Assembly: GCA_903822495.1 (NCBI GenBank) | Contig: CAIJPD010000045.1 | Coordinates: 1 to 64,000, forward strand | Origin: an uncultured Chloroflexota bacterium | Lineage (GTDB): Bacteria; Chloroflexota; Limnocylindria; Limnocylindrales; CSP1-4 | Direction: 5' to 3' | Length of the DNA stretch: 64,000 nt | Shown here: positions 1-7,648 of the stretch, piece after piece | Layout of the letters: the number at the start of each line of letters is the position of its first letter | Position numbering within the stretch: the first letter of the stretch is position 1 | The notes under the pieces: generated by a model | What the model was told of the DNA's origin: nothing | Database searches by the model: none | Seen by the model: the letters and a program-made list of their open reading frames with translations, nothing else | Position numbers and translations under genes: made by a program

Positions 1-141
1 GACGTCGGACTCGAGGTCCACTAGCGAACCGGCCTGCCCATCAGCTGGTGTCCCAGATCGCCCCTGTCCCGGTATCCCCGAGCCTACGCCCGGAGGTCCG
101 AGATTGGCGACCCCACATTCATAGCCGGTATGACGGGGCGG
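1..141. other. intergenic edge, nothing recognised
   Basis: The first 141 bases hold no convincing reading frame, RNA gene or promoter on either strand. They lie downstream of the leftward toxin gene, so they may contain its 3' flank, but no clear terminator hairpin is visible. Confidence 0.5.
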
Positions 142-534
142 TCAGCCGCAGCGCTGGGCGATCCAGTCGCGGAACTCCACCTGGCTGACCTCACCGCCGG
201 CGATGCCCCGGATCATGTCGTCCGTCTCATCCGGATCACGTGGCGCGGGGATCCACGACCCGCCGTTTCGCTCGACGAACTCGATCGTGGCCAGGAAGGC
301 GCAGCGCTTGTTGCCGTCGGGCAGCGGGTGGTTCTTGACGAGGTGCCAGCAGAGCACGGCCGCCTTGGTGGCGAAGTCTGGATAGGCCTCGACACCGCCG
401 AAGCCCGCCTGCGGAGCCGCCAGCGCGGAATCCGCGAGTCCGATCCGGTTGAAGCCGGCGATACGCTCGGCCGGGACTCCGAGGACCGCCTCGGCGATGA
501 GCAAGTAGTCGGCCAGTTCGAGGTAGCGGGTCAC
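142..534 (-). CDS. doc: Doc/Fic-family toxin
   Basis: A 130-residue protein of the death-on-curing branch of the Fic fold. Known members transfer a phosphate or nucleotide to a target such as EF-Tu and stall growth. The family motif is visible as HPLPDGNKR at residues 69-77: His is the catalytic base, and the Gly/Asn/Lys/Arg part forms the nucleotide anion hole. The usual Phe at the third position is Leu. Length matches Doc (about 125 residues). The GTG start shares a GTGA overlap with the stop of the upstream antitoxin gene, so the two are translationally coupled. Family assignment is firm; chemistry and target are inferred. Confidence 0.88.
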   Translation of the reverse strand: MTRYLELADYLLIAEAVLGVPAERIAGFNRIGLADSALAAPQAGFGGVEAYPDFATKAAVLCWHLVKNHPLPDGNKRCAFLATIEFVERNGGSWIPAPRDPDETDDMIRGIAGGEVSQVEFRDWIAQRCG

Positions 535-743
535 CGAGCCAGGCGTTCGAGGATCTCGCGGTTGCGTTCGATGCTGGCCTGCAGGCGCAGCCGGAAGTCG
601 GGGTCGGACCGGCGGGCCTCGATGTGGGACGCGATCGCCCGCTGGATCTCCTCGTTGACCGAAACGTCATCGACGCCCGCGATGGCCTCAAGGGCTTCGG
701 CCTGGTCGGCAGGCAGGCGCAGGGTGCGGGACTTGATCGTCAT
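531..743 (-). CDS. ribbon-helix-helix antitoxin
   Basis: A 70-residue protein beginning MTIKSRTLRLP, the short beta strand expected of a ribbon-helix-helix DNA-binding protein, followed by two helices and a charged C-terminal tail (residues about 40-70) that would wrap the toxin. ATG 743 was chosen over an upstream in-frame start because an AGAGGA Shine-Dalgarno sequence lies 6 nt before it. It precedes and overlaps the Doc toxin gene. It would neutralise Doc and repress the operon through the palindrome at 776-791. Doc is classically paired with Phd-type antitoxins, so an RHH partner is a variant arrangement. Confidence 0.8.
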   Translation of the reverse strand: MTIKSRTLRLPADQAEALEAIAGVDDVSVNEEIQRAIASHIEARRSDPDFRLRLQASIERNREILERLAR

Positions 744-775
744 TGGCGTCCTCTGATCGCGAAGCGGTGGTCCCA

Positions 776-791
776 CGATACCACGGTATCG
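776..791. promoter_or_regulatory. palindromic operator of the toxin-antitoxin operon
   Basis: CGATACCACGGTATCG is a perfect inverted repeat with 7-bp arms and a 2-bp centre, 32 bp upstream of the antitoxin ATG. Position and symmetry suit a dimeric RHH repressor, implying autoregulation. Binding is inferred. Confidence 0.6.
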
Positions 792-846
792 CGGTGCTCT
801 ACCGTCCCTCCACCCCTCGGGCAGACTCCGCGGGCTGCTCGCCGGG

Positions 847-1659
847 TCAACGGCCCCGGCGCACCCGCGCCAGGAGCCAGTGCTTGGCTGGGCGGAGGTA
901 GGCCCAGCGGACCAGCGTCAGGGCGGCGCGGCTGAAGGGCGGCAGCCCGTGGCGGAGGCGGACGCGAAGCTCCTCGCGGACCATGGCCGTGGCGGCGCGA
1001 CTGGACTTGGCCGCCTGGTGCTCGCGGAAGCGGGCCAGCACCTGGTCGCGCAGCAGGATGGCCGGGCCGCTGCGCGCCAGCTTCAGCCACAGGTCCACGT
1101 CCATCGCGTAGTGGAGCGCCGGGTCCAGGCCGCCGCTCGCCCGGAACGCGGCGGCGGTGAACAGCGTGGCCGGCTGGGCCAGGTTGCGCGGCCAGCGCAG
1201 GAGGCCGGCCCGCGAGCCGTCCGGCGGAGGTTCGATTCGGCCGGTCACGGCCCCGTCCGCCTGGATGATCAGGCAGACCCCGCTGACCATCGAGGCCTCC
1301 GGGTGGGCCGCCAGGACCGCCGCCGCGGCGGCCAGGGCGCCGGGCTCCAGCACGTCGTCGGCGTTGAGCCAGCCCAGGATGCTGCCCCGTGCCTGGGCGA
1401 GGCCCTTGGCGATGGCGTCCGACTGCCCCTTGTCCGGCTCCATCACCACGCGCATGCCGGGCCGCGGGTTGGCGGTCAGCCACTCGCGGGTGCCGTCGGT
1501 GGAGCCGCCGTCCATGACGATCAGCTCCCACGGCACGCCGGCCTGGCCGACGACCGAATCCACGGCCTCGGGGATCCACGGCATCCCGTTGAAGACGGGC
1601 ATGACGAGGCTGACCAGGGGCCAAGCGCCCTCGATGGCCGGCTTGGTGGGGTCGATCAC
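847..1659 (-). CDS. family 2 glycosyltransferase
   Basis: A 270-residue GT-A enzyme that would add a sugar from a nucleotide-sugar donor to a growing surface glycan. Visible parts are the N-terminal strand and VFNG loop (VSLVMPVFNG), DGGSTDGT, and the metal-binding LNADD (DxD-type) motif, followed by the acceptor region MDVDLWLKLA. The longer open frame upstream is not coding. GTG 1659 fits because it makes a GTGA overlap with the stop of the preceding GT2 gene. No membrane segment is seen, so the enzyme is probably peripheral at the cytoplasmic face. Donor and acceptor cannot be read from sequence. It is the last gene of a two-gene leftward unit. Confidence 0.87.
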   Translation of the reverse strand: MIDPTKPAIEGAWPLVSLVMPVFNGMPWIPEAVDSVVGQAGVPWELIVMDGGSTDGTREWLTANPRPGMRVVMEPDKGQSDAIAKGLAQARGSILGWLNADDVLEPGALAAAAAVLAAHPEASMVSGVCLIIQADGAVTGRIEPPPDGSRAGLLRWPRNLAQPATLFTAAAFRASGGLDPALHYAMDVDLWLKLARSGPAILLRDQVLARFREHQAAKSSRAATAMVREELRVRLRHGLPPFSRAALTLVRWAYLRPAKHWLLARVRRGR

Positions 1660-2729
1660 GCCGGGCTCCCCGTTCGGCCGGCGGCGTGCGCCCGACGATG
1701 CCGCCGCGACGGCCACGAGACTCGGTGGCGCCGCCGCTGGAGCCACTCCAGGTCCGAACCCGCCACCCACATCGCCGCCCCCAGCAGGGCCAGCGCGATG
1801 AGCCGCGGGCTGCGAGAGCGCACCAGCGCCCAGTACCCGGCCGCCACGTCCCCGGGCCCGCCGGCCAGCAGCGTGAGCCGCCACCGATTGAGCCGCGCCC
1901 GCGCCTCGTGGCGCGCGCCCAGGTCGGCGGCAGGCGCCGTGAACGCCGGGTCCACGTGCGCGCGGTAGCGCTCCACCACCACGGGGAGATAGGCCGATTC
2001 GGGGCTGGCCTCCGCGGCCTGGACCGTGCGCGTGGTCCACTGCGCGGCGTGGCGCCGCCACGAGCCCACCGGCTGGGTCTGGTACGCGAACGCGCCGCGG
2101 AGCGCCAGAAGCAGCCACGTGGGATGGTCGAGGTAGGGGACCCCCGCCGGCTGCCAGAACCCGCCGATGGCCTCCAGCGCGGACCGCCGAACCACGACGG
2201 TGGGGGCCAGGATGGGGTTGACGCCCAGCAGGGCCGGCACGATGGCGCCCGTGGGCCGGTTGGTCCGAACCTGGGCAGGGATGGACGGCTCCACCAGGCC
2301 GTACTGGCAGCCCAGCTCGTCGATCAGCCAGCCGGCGCCGTACGACAGCACGACCGCCGGGTCATCGAAGTCGGCCACCTGGCGGGCCAGCTTGTCGGGG
2401 GGCCAGCGGTCGTCGCCCTCCAGGACGGCGACCAGCGGGGCGGTGGAGTGGTCCAGGACGGCCTGGTAGGCCTGGCCCAGCCGCTCCAGGCCGCGGTGCT
2501 CGCCGGTGAGGACGGTGATCCGCGGATCCCCGAAGCCCCGGGCGATCTGGGCCGTCCCGTCGGTGGACCCGTCGTCCACGATCACCAGCTCCCAATCCGG
2601 CAGGGTCTGGGCCAGGACGCTTTCGATGGCGTCGGCCACGAAGGCGGCATGGTTGTAGGTCGGCATGGCGACCGTCACGCGCGGGCTGGTCACGGGCGCG
2701 GCGGGGCCGTCCGGTTGGGCGAGAGGCAT
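1656..2729 (-). CDS. family 2 glycosyltransferase
   Basis: A 357-residue GT2 enzyme. The donor-binding start VTVAMPTYNH, the VDDGSTDGT motif and the LEGDD metal site are all in the first 120 residues, with a predicted acceptor region after them. The C-terminal 60 residues contain a hydrophobic stretch (LIALALLGAAMWVAG) that may anchor it to the membrane, then an Arg-rich tail. Start ATG 2729 is supported by a TACCTT hexamer exactly 6 nt upstream. It heads the unit with the GT2 gene at 847-1659 and is divergent from the epimerase gene at 2942. Substrate unknown. Confidence 0.87.
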   Translation of the reverse strand: MPLAQPDGPAAPVTSPRVTVAMPTYNHAAFVADAIESVLAQTLPDWELVIVDDGSTDGTAQIARGFGDPRITVLTGEHRGLERLGQAYQAVLDHSTAPLVAVLEGDDRWPPDKLARQVADFDDPAVVLSYGAGWLIDELGCQYGLVEPSIPAQVRTNRPTGAIVPALLGVNPILAPTVVVRRSALEAIGGFWQPAGVPYLDHPTWLLLALRGAFAYQTQPVGSWRRHAAQWTTRTVQAAEASPESAYLPVVVERYRAHVDPAFTAPAADLGARHEARARLNRWRLTLLAGGPGDVAAGYWALVRSRSPRLIALALLGAAMWVAGSDLEWLQRRRHRVSWPSRRHRRAHAAGRTGSPA

Positions 2730-2735
2730 GCGCCA

Positions 2736-2741
2736 AAGGTA
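2736..2741 (-). promoter_or_regulatory. -10-like element for GT2 gene (leaderless)
   Basis: TACCTT on the minus strand, followed by 6 nt and ATG 2729. Transcription would start at the A of the start codon. Confidence 0.5.
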
Positions 2742-2865
2742 GCATCGCGCCCTGCGGCGGCCCGGGCGTCTGGGTGGGGCGCCTGGGTTCGGGGCCGGGG
2801 CGGTTTCGGGCGGCCCTCGTCGGCTTCGGCGCCCCGGTCGGTTCGGTGGGCCCCGGGCCGTGCCC

Positions 2866-2871
2866 TAGAAT
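2866..2871 (+). promoter_or_regulatory. -10-like element upstream of epimerase gene
   Basis: TAGAAT, a good -10 hexamer in otherwise extremely GC-rich DNA, about 70 nt before GTG 2942. A clear -35 is not visible. It would give a leader carrying the GGAGG at 2926-2930. Confidence 0.4.
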
Positions 2872-2941
2872 GTGCGCAGCCGCCGCCGCCCGGCGGCGCA
2901 CCGGCCCCGTCGCCGGCCGGCGCCTGGAGGACCACCCGCGA

Positions 2942-3688
2942 GTGCGCATCATCGGACACGGCCTGATCGCGCGGAGCCTGGCTCCGTACGCCGATCGGCA
3001 CCCCGACGCGCTCGCCTTCGCCAGCGGCGTCTCCGACTCGTCGACCACCAGCCCGGCCGAGTTCGAGCGCGAGTGCGCCCTGCTGTACGGGGCGCTGGAG
3101 CAGGCCCGGCGCGACGACCTGCGGATCGTCTACTTCTCCGGCGGCGGCGCCATCTACGGCCGCTGGGACCGTCCCGCGCGCGAGGGTGGGCCGCTGGAGC
3201 CGCGCTCCGCGTATGGCCGCCACCAGCTGCTGTGCGAGGCGGTGATCCGCTCGGCCGGCGTCCGCTACCTGATCGCGCGGCTACCCAACGTGGTGGGCCC
3301 CACGGGCAGCGAGCGCCAGCTGGTCCCGGCGCTGGTCCGCCAGGCCCTGGCCGGTCGGGTGACGGTGCAGGCCGGCGCGGCGCGTGACCTGGTTGGCGTG
3401 GACGACATGGCGGCGGTCATCTCCGGCCTGCTGGCGACGGGGCGCCCGCGAGACGTGGTGAACGTGGCCAGCGGGGTGTCGGTGCCGGTGGGGGAGATCG
3501 TGGCGGCCATCAACGGGCTGCTGGGGGTCTCGCCGGAGATCGTGCCGATCCCCGGGGGGGAGGCCCAGCGCTTCGCCACACGGCGGCTCACGGCCCGGCT
3601 GGGCGCCAACCCGTTGGCCGCCCCGGGCGGCTTCGGCGCCGTCCTGGCGCGCTACGTTCCCGATCTCGCCGTCGCCGGACGGTCCTGA
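2942..3688 (+). CDS. NAD-dependent epimerase/dehydratase-like (extended SDR) protein
   Basis: A 248-residue Rossmann protein, probably modifying a nucleotide sugar for the surrounding glycan cluster. It begins VRIIGHGLIARSL, a GxGxxA dinucleotide loop at its very N terminus. GTG 2942 was chosen for this reason, with GGAGG 11 nt upstream; the upstream open frame is low-complexity. FSGGGAIYG corresponds to the active-site Ser/Thr strand. The catalytic YxxxK reads Y91-G-R-H-Q95, so the lysine is replaced by Gln. It is short for the family (usually about 300). The downstream methyltransferase gene follows within 26 nt in the same direction. Catalytic competence is uncertain. Confidence 0.7.
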   Translation: MRIIGHGLIARSLAPYADRHPDALAFASGVSDSSTTSPAEFERECALLYGALEQARRDDLRIVYFSGGGAIYGRWDRPAREGGPLEPRSAYGRHQLLCEAVIRSAGVRYLIARLPNVVGPTGSERQLVPALVRQALAGRVTVQAGAARDLVGVDDMAAVISGLLATGRPRDVVNVASGVSVPVGEIVAAINGLLGVSPEIVPIPGGEAQRFATRRLTARLGANPLAAPGGFGAVLARYVPDLAVAGRS

Positions 3689-3713
3689 CGTGACTGGGAG
3701 GTCCAGCGACTCG

Positions 3714-4421
3714 ATGTCCAGCGAACCGACGACGCCCACCGCCTCTGCCCCCGCCGCGCCCGACGGCCCGCCGCCCGACATCAAGCCCGACAACTACTAC
3801 CAGAACGCCCGCGAGGAGGTCCTCGCGTTCCTCCCGCCCCACCCGGCCACGGTGCTGGACGTGGGCTGCGGCCAGGGCCAGTTCGGCGCCAACGTGCGCC
3901 AGCGGCTGGGCAGCGCGGTCTGGGGGATCGAGCTGGAGGCCGACGCCGCCAAGGTGGCCGAAGGCCGCCTGGACCGCGTGCTGTGTGGCGACGTGGCGGC
4001 GCTGATCGACGACCTGCCGGCCGGCCTGTTCGACGTCGTGGTCTTCAACGACGTGCTGGAGCACCTGGTGGACCCGTACGACGTGCTGGCCCGCATCCGC
4101 AGCCGCCTGGCGCCGGACGGGGTGGTGGTCAGCTCCATCCCCAACATCCGCTTCTGGCCGGTCCTGTACGCGCTGCTCGCGCACAAGTCGTGGGAGTACG
4201 AGGAATCGGGGATCCTGGATCGGACGCACCTGCGCTTCTTCACGGAGACCAGCATCCGGGCGATGTACGAACGGCTGGGCTACGAGGTGCTCCGCCAGGA
4301 GGGGATCAACCCGGCGCCGCGGCTCCCGATGCGCTTCCGGATCGCCAACGCGCTCCTGCGCGGGCGCCTGGAGGACACGCGCTTCACGCAGTTCGTGACG
4401 GTGGCGCGCCCCCGCCGCTGA
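3714..4421 (+). CDS. class I SAM-dependent methyltransferase
   Basis: A 235-residue methyltransferase. Motif I is VLDVGCGQGQFG, the acidic ribose-binding residue lies in GIELEADA, and motif IV is FDVVVFNDVLEHLVDP, typical of Methyltransf_11/12 proteins in glycan clusters. A Pro/Ala-rich 25-residue N terminus precedes the fold. ATG 3714 is preceded by GGGAGG (3696-3701); GTG 3690 in the same frame is an alternative. It probably O- or C-methylates a sugar or a lipid-linked intermediate together with the epimerase just upstream. It converges with the leftward GT2 gene only 4 nt away, with no terminator between. Confidence 0.82.
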   Translation: MSSEPTTPTASAPAAPDGPPPDIKPDNYYQNAREEVLAFLPPHPATVLDVGCGQGQFGANVRQRLGSAVWGIELEADAAKVAEGRLDRVLCGDVAALIDDLPAGLFDVVVFNDVLEHLVDPYDVLARIRSRLAPDGVVVSSIPNIRFWPVLYALLAHKSWEYEESGILDRTHLRFFTETSIRAMYERLGYEVLRQEGINPAPRLPMRFRIANALLRGRLEDTRFTQFVTVARPRR

Positions 4422-4425
4422 CGGG

Positions 4426-5361
4426 CTACGAGTTCAGGCCGTGGTCCACGCTGCTGCCCACCCGCCAGAGTGAGAACGCCGTCTCAGCGCAGACCCCAAC
4501 CGGGAAGAGCGCGTTGACCCGTAGCTGGAAGTCGCGATCCGAGAACGGCACCACCCGGCGGTCCCGGTCCGGCCGGTAGCCGCCCGCCACCGCCCACGCG
4601 TCACGCCGGAAGCACGATCCCGAATGGGTCACGTTGAGGTCGTTGTAGCGGCGGTAGCCGGGGACCTCGGCGGGCTGGCGGATGGCCAGCGGGACGGGGC
4701 GCCCGCCCGCCTGCTCCGCCACGGTCAGCGGGAGACCCTCAAGATCGGCATCCGTCCGGAACTGCAGGCTGTGGGCGCCGATGAGCGCCAGCTCCGGGTG
4801 CTCGGCGAAGAGCGCGAGGAGCGTGGCGACCGCGTCGTGGAGGAGGTAGTCGTCGTCGTTGAGGATGGCGACCAGGTCGCTGGACGCGGCCTCCACGGCC
4901 CGGTTGATGGACGCTGCCTGGCCCACGTTTCGCTCGTTGACCAGCAGCCGGCAGCGCGGGCCCAACCCGTTGCCCAGCGCGTCGGCCGCCGCGGAGCCCG
5001 CGGACCCCGCGGAACCCGCGCCCCGCCCGTTGCCCAGCGCCGCTATCGCCTCGCGCAGGATCGCGGCCGTGTCGTCGGGGGAGGCGTCCACCACCAGGAT
5101 CACCTCGTCGGGGAGGCGCGTCTGGGCCGCCAGGCTGCGGAGCATCGTGGGCACGTACGCCGCGTGGCCGTAGCACGGCACCACCACCGCGAGGCTGGTG
5201 GCCGGCGAATCCGCCAGGCGGGGGAGCGGCGTGTCCCGCAGCTCGGCCAGGTGCTGCCGGATCCGGCGGGGCGAGACCTCGGGCCCGGCCGCCGCCGACC
5301 GAACCCGGCCCACCGCCCGGAGGATGGTCCGTTGGCCGGGGAGGCGCAGCCGCGGGCTCAC
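4426..5361 (-). CDS. family 2 glycosyltransferase with in-frame repeat insert
   Basis: A 311-residue GT2 enzyme, last gene of the long leftward operon. LAVVVPCYGHAAYV, a degenerate VDASPDDT and the LNDDDYL metal site identify it. Between the second and third motifs it carries a low-complexity insert of three Ala-Gly-Ser units bounded by two LGNG segments. At DNA level the bounds are a 15-bp direct repeat (4966-4980 and 5026-5040). GTG 5361 overlaps the preceding gene's stop as GTGA. About 45 residues precede the catalytic domain and may contact the membrane. Acceptor unknown. Confidence 0.85.
   Translation of the reverse strand: MSPRLRLPGQRTILRAVGRVRSAAAGPEVSPRRIRQHLAELRDTPLPRLADSPATSLAVVVPCYGHAAYVPTMLRSLAAQTRLPDEVILVVDASPDDTAAILREAIAALGNGRGAGSAGSAGSAAADALGNGLGPRCRLLVNERNVGQAASINRAVEAASSDLVAILNDDDYLLHDAVATLLALFAEHPELALIGAHSLQFRTDADLEGLPLTVAEQAGGRPVPLAIRQPAEVPGYRRYNDLNVTHSGSCFRRDAWAVAGGYRPDRDRRVVPFSDRDFQLRVNALFPVGVCAETAFSLWRVGSSVDHGLNS
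4966..5040. repeat. 15-bp direct repeat at 60-bp spacing inside a GT2 gene
   Basis: CCCGTTGCCCAGCGC occurs at 4966-4980 and 5026-5040. Three 9-bp GCGGANCCC-type units lie between. All lengths are multiples of three, so the frame is kept. Confidence 0.8.
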
Positions 5362-6293
5362 GCGGGCCGGCGGACCAGCCGGCGCAGCCGCCGGCCGGCG
5401 ATTCGGGCGCCGTAGCGCGCCGCCAGGGACACTCGCTGCGAGACCTCGCCCCAGCGACCCGCTCGCACCGCGCCCGGGAGGCCGTCAAGCGCCGCATCGA
5501 GCGCCTCGCGCTGGAAGCCCAGGGGGAGCGAGCCGCGGCCGTGGCGGGCGATCATCCGCTCGATCTCCAGCAGCCGGCCCAGCCCGCCGCTGGCCGTCTT
5601 GGTCTGCGCGTGGATGCGGACCTGCGCCAGGGTCCGCTCCAGGAGGCGGAACGGCGCCAGCGTGCCCATCCGGATCCACAGGTCGTAGTCCAGGCAGTAG
5701 CGCAGCCCCGGGTCCAGGCCCCCCGCCGCCTCGTAGGTGGCGCGCCGGAAGAACGTGGCGGGCTGGACGATGTAGTCGAGCTGGTTGACCAGGCGGGCCG
5801 GGTCGTATGGCTCCACCTGCGTGCACGGGCCCATGACGGCCCCGGCGGCGTCGATGAACTCCGCGTTGCCATAGACGCCCGCCAGGCCGGGCTGGGCCTC
5901 CAGGGCCGCCACGGCCGCGCTCACGGCCCCGGGCAGGTAGACGTCGTCGGCGTTGAGCCAGGCGATGACCTGGCCGCCGGTCCGGGCGAAGCCCTTCTCG
6001 ATCGCGTCGCCCTGGCCGTGATCCGGCTCGGAGCTCCAGCGAACGCGGTCCCCGTAGCCGCGCAGGACATCGAGCGTCTCGTCGGTGCTGGCGGCGTCCA
6101 GCACCAGGTGCTCGATGGCGGGGTAGTCCTGCGCCAGGATGGAATCGATGGCGGCGGCCAGGAAGCGGCCCTGGTTGTACGAGGGCGTGATGATGGTCAC
6201 GGTGGGCCGGGCGGTGGCCCGGTCGCCCTCGGTGCTCGTGGGCGGCGCCTGGTCGCCGGCCGCTCGCGCCGCCGCCGACTCCTGGTTCGTCAT
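5358..6293 (-). CDS. family 2 glycosyltransferase
   Basis: A 311-residue GT2 enzyme. After a 30-residue Ala/Thr-rich N terminus it shows VTIITPSYNQGRF, a degenerate LDAASTDET and WLNADDVYLPG, then the acceptor-side motif LDYDLWIRM. Layout and length match the GT2 gene encoded at 847-1659, suggesting a shared ancestor within the island. The ATG forms an ATGA overlap with the upstream GT4 gene and the stop forms a GTGA overlap with the downstream GT2 gene. Function in the pathway: adds one hexose-type residue, identity unknown. Confidence 0.87.
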   Translation of the reverse strand: MTNQESAAARAAGDQAPPTSTEGDRATARPTVTIITPSYNQGRFLAAAIDSILAQDYPAIEHLVLDAASTDETLDVLRGYGDRVRWSSEPDHGQGDAIEKGFARTGGQVIAWLNADDVYLPGAVSAAVAALEAQPGLAGVYGNAEFIDAAGAVMGPCTQVEPYDPARLVNQLDYIVQPATFFRRATYEAAGGLDPGLRYCLDYDLWIRMGTLAPFRLLERTLAQVRIHAQTKTASGGLGRLLEIERMIARHGRGSLPLGFQREALDAALDGLPGAVRAGRWGEVSQRVSLAARYGARIAGRRLRRLVRRPA

Positions 6294-7648
6294 CGGCCGT
6301 TGGGTCCCAGGCTGCGGGCGATCCGGGCGCGGTCGGCCTCGTCCAGCGGGCGCCCGCCGATGGAGCGGTAGTGCGCGCGAAGCGTTCGGGCGGTCTCGCC
6401 CCAGTCGAACCGGTCCACCACCCGCCGGCCGCGCTCGGCGAGCGTGGCGCATCGGGCGTCGTCCTCCCAGAGCGAGCCGATGGCGGTGGCCATGGCATCG
6501 ACGTCCAGCGGGTCGAACGTGAGCGCGGCGTCGCCCACCAGGTCGGGCAGCGAGGTGACGTTGGAGCAGGCCACCGGCAGGCCCACCGCGAAGGCCTCCA
6601 CGATGGGCAGCCCCCAGCCCTCGAACAGGCTGGGGAAGACCATGAGGCGCGCCAGCCGGTAGAGCGCCTGGACCGCGATGGGCTCCACGAAGCCGATGAA
6701 GCGCACCTGGTCCTGGAGGCCCAGCCGGCGCATGACCCGCTCCACCTCGGCAAAGTGCTCGTTTTGGCCGCCCGAGCAGACCAGGTCCACCCGGATCCCG
6801 TCGCGATCGCGTAGCCGCGCGATGGCCTCCAGCAGGCGGATGTGGTTCTTGTGCGGCCATGCCTGGGCCGGGTAGTAGGCGAACCGGGCGGGCAGGTCCA
6901 GCGCGGTGCGCGTTGCCTCGATCGCCGCGGCGTCCGGGACGGGGTACGCGCGGACCACGGGTGGGACGTCGACGACGGCGATCTTCTCGCGCGGCACGCC
7001 CAGGTGGGTGGCCACGTCACCGCGGGCCCACTCGCTGGCGACCACCACCAGCGCCGCCTGCTCGCAGAACGCACCGTACGCGGCGTCACGCCAGCGGCGC
7101 TGGACGTCGCTGAAGAACTCTGGCAGGTGGACGTGCTGGAGGTCCCACGGCTGGTAGACGGACGGGACCGCGGTCCGGAACGCGCCCTGGAAGGCGAAGT
7201 GGACCACGTCGACGCCGGACGCCTCCAGCGTCCCGTCAGATGTGGCGACCACCACCGGCTCCGGCCGGCCTCGGCGGGCCAGGCGGCGCCAGGCGGTGCG
7301 GGCGATGGGCAGCCGCTGGCCGACGGCCCGGCGAATCGCGGCCGCCCCGGATGGCGGCGGCGCCCCGGCCGCGAGAGGCGGGATGAACCGCCAGTCACCC
7401 GACAGGTACGGCGTCAGCCAGGCCTGCTGGCCGGGTTCGCCGAGGAACTCGTACGACTCGTCGCCGTCGTCCAACTCGCACAGCGCGGCGGCGAGGCCCA
7501 GGACGTACTGCTGGACGCCGCCGGCGCGGCCGTCCTCCAGCCGCGCGTCGACGGCGACGCGGAGCGGCCGGGTAGCGGTGTTGCCGGCCTCGGCTCCGTC
7601 GCGCCCGGTGTCGCCGGCGCGTGCCGCGGGGCCCGGCTCAGCCCCCAT
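6290..7648 (-). CDS. family 4 (GT-B) glycosyltransferase
   Basis: A 452-residue retaining GT-B enzyme. The N-terminal acceptor domain starts near LRVAVDARLEDGRAGGVQQYV. The C-terminal donor domain has AYYPAQAWPHKNH and the signature SLFEGWGLPIVEAFAVGLPV with the EX7E glutamates. Such enzymes usually transfer mannose, fucose or rhamnose from a GDP- or dTDP-sugar, which fits the GDP-deoxyhexose genes in the operon. ATG 7648 lies inside the end of the upstream Gmd-like gene (11-nt overlap), and its stop overlaps the next GT2 start. The first 28 residues are Gly/Ala-rich and poorly conserved in character. Confidence 0.88.
   Translation of the reverse strand: MGAEPGPAARAGDTGRDGAEAGNTATRPLRVAVDARLEDGRAGGVQQYVLGLAAALCELDDGDESYEFLGEPGQQAWLTPYLSGDWRFIPPLAAGAPPPSGAAAIRRAVGQRLPIARTAWRRLARRGRPEPVVVATSDGTLEASGVDVVHFAFQGAFRTAVPSVYQPWDLQHVHLPEFFSDVQRRWRDAAYGAFCEQAALVVVASEWARGDVATHLGVPREKIAVVDVPPVVRAYPVPDAAAIEATRTALDLPARFAYYPAQAWPHKNHIRLLEAIARLRDRDGIRVDLVCSGGQNEHFAEVERVMRRLGLQDQVRFIGFVEPIAVQALYRLARLMVFPSLFEGWGLPIVEAFAVGLPVACSNVTSLPDLVGDAALTFDPLDVDAMATAIGSLWEDDARCATLAERGRRVVDRFDWGETARTLRAHYRSIGGRPLDEADRARIARSLGPNGR

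Noticed and set aside
1229..1240. T-loop-like sequence GGTTCGATTCGG suggesting a tRNA
   Set aside because: No acceptor, D-arm or anticodon stem can be built around it, and it lies inside a GT2 coding sequence.
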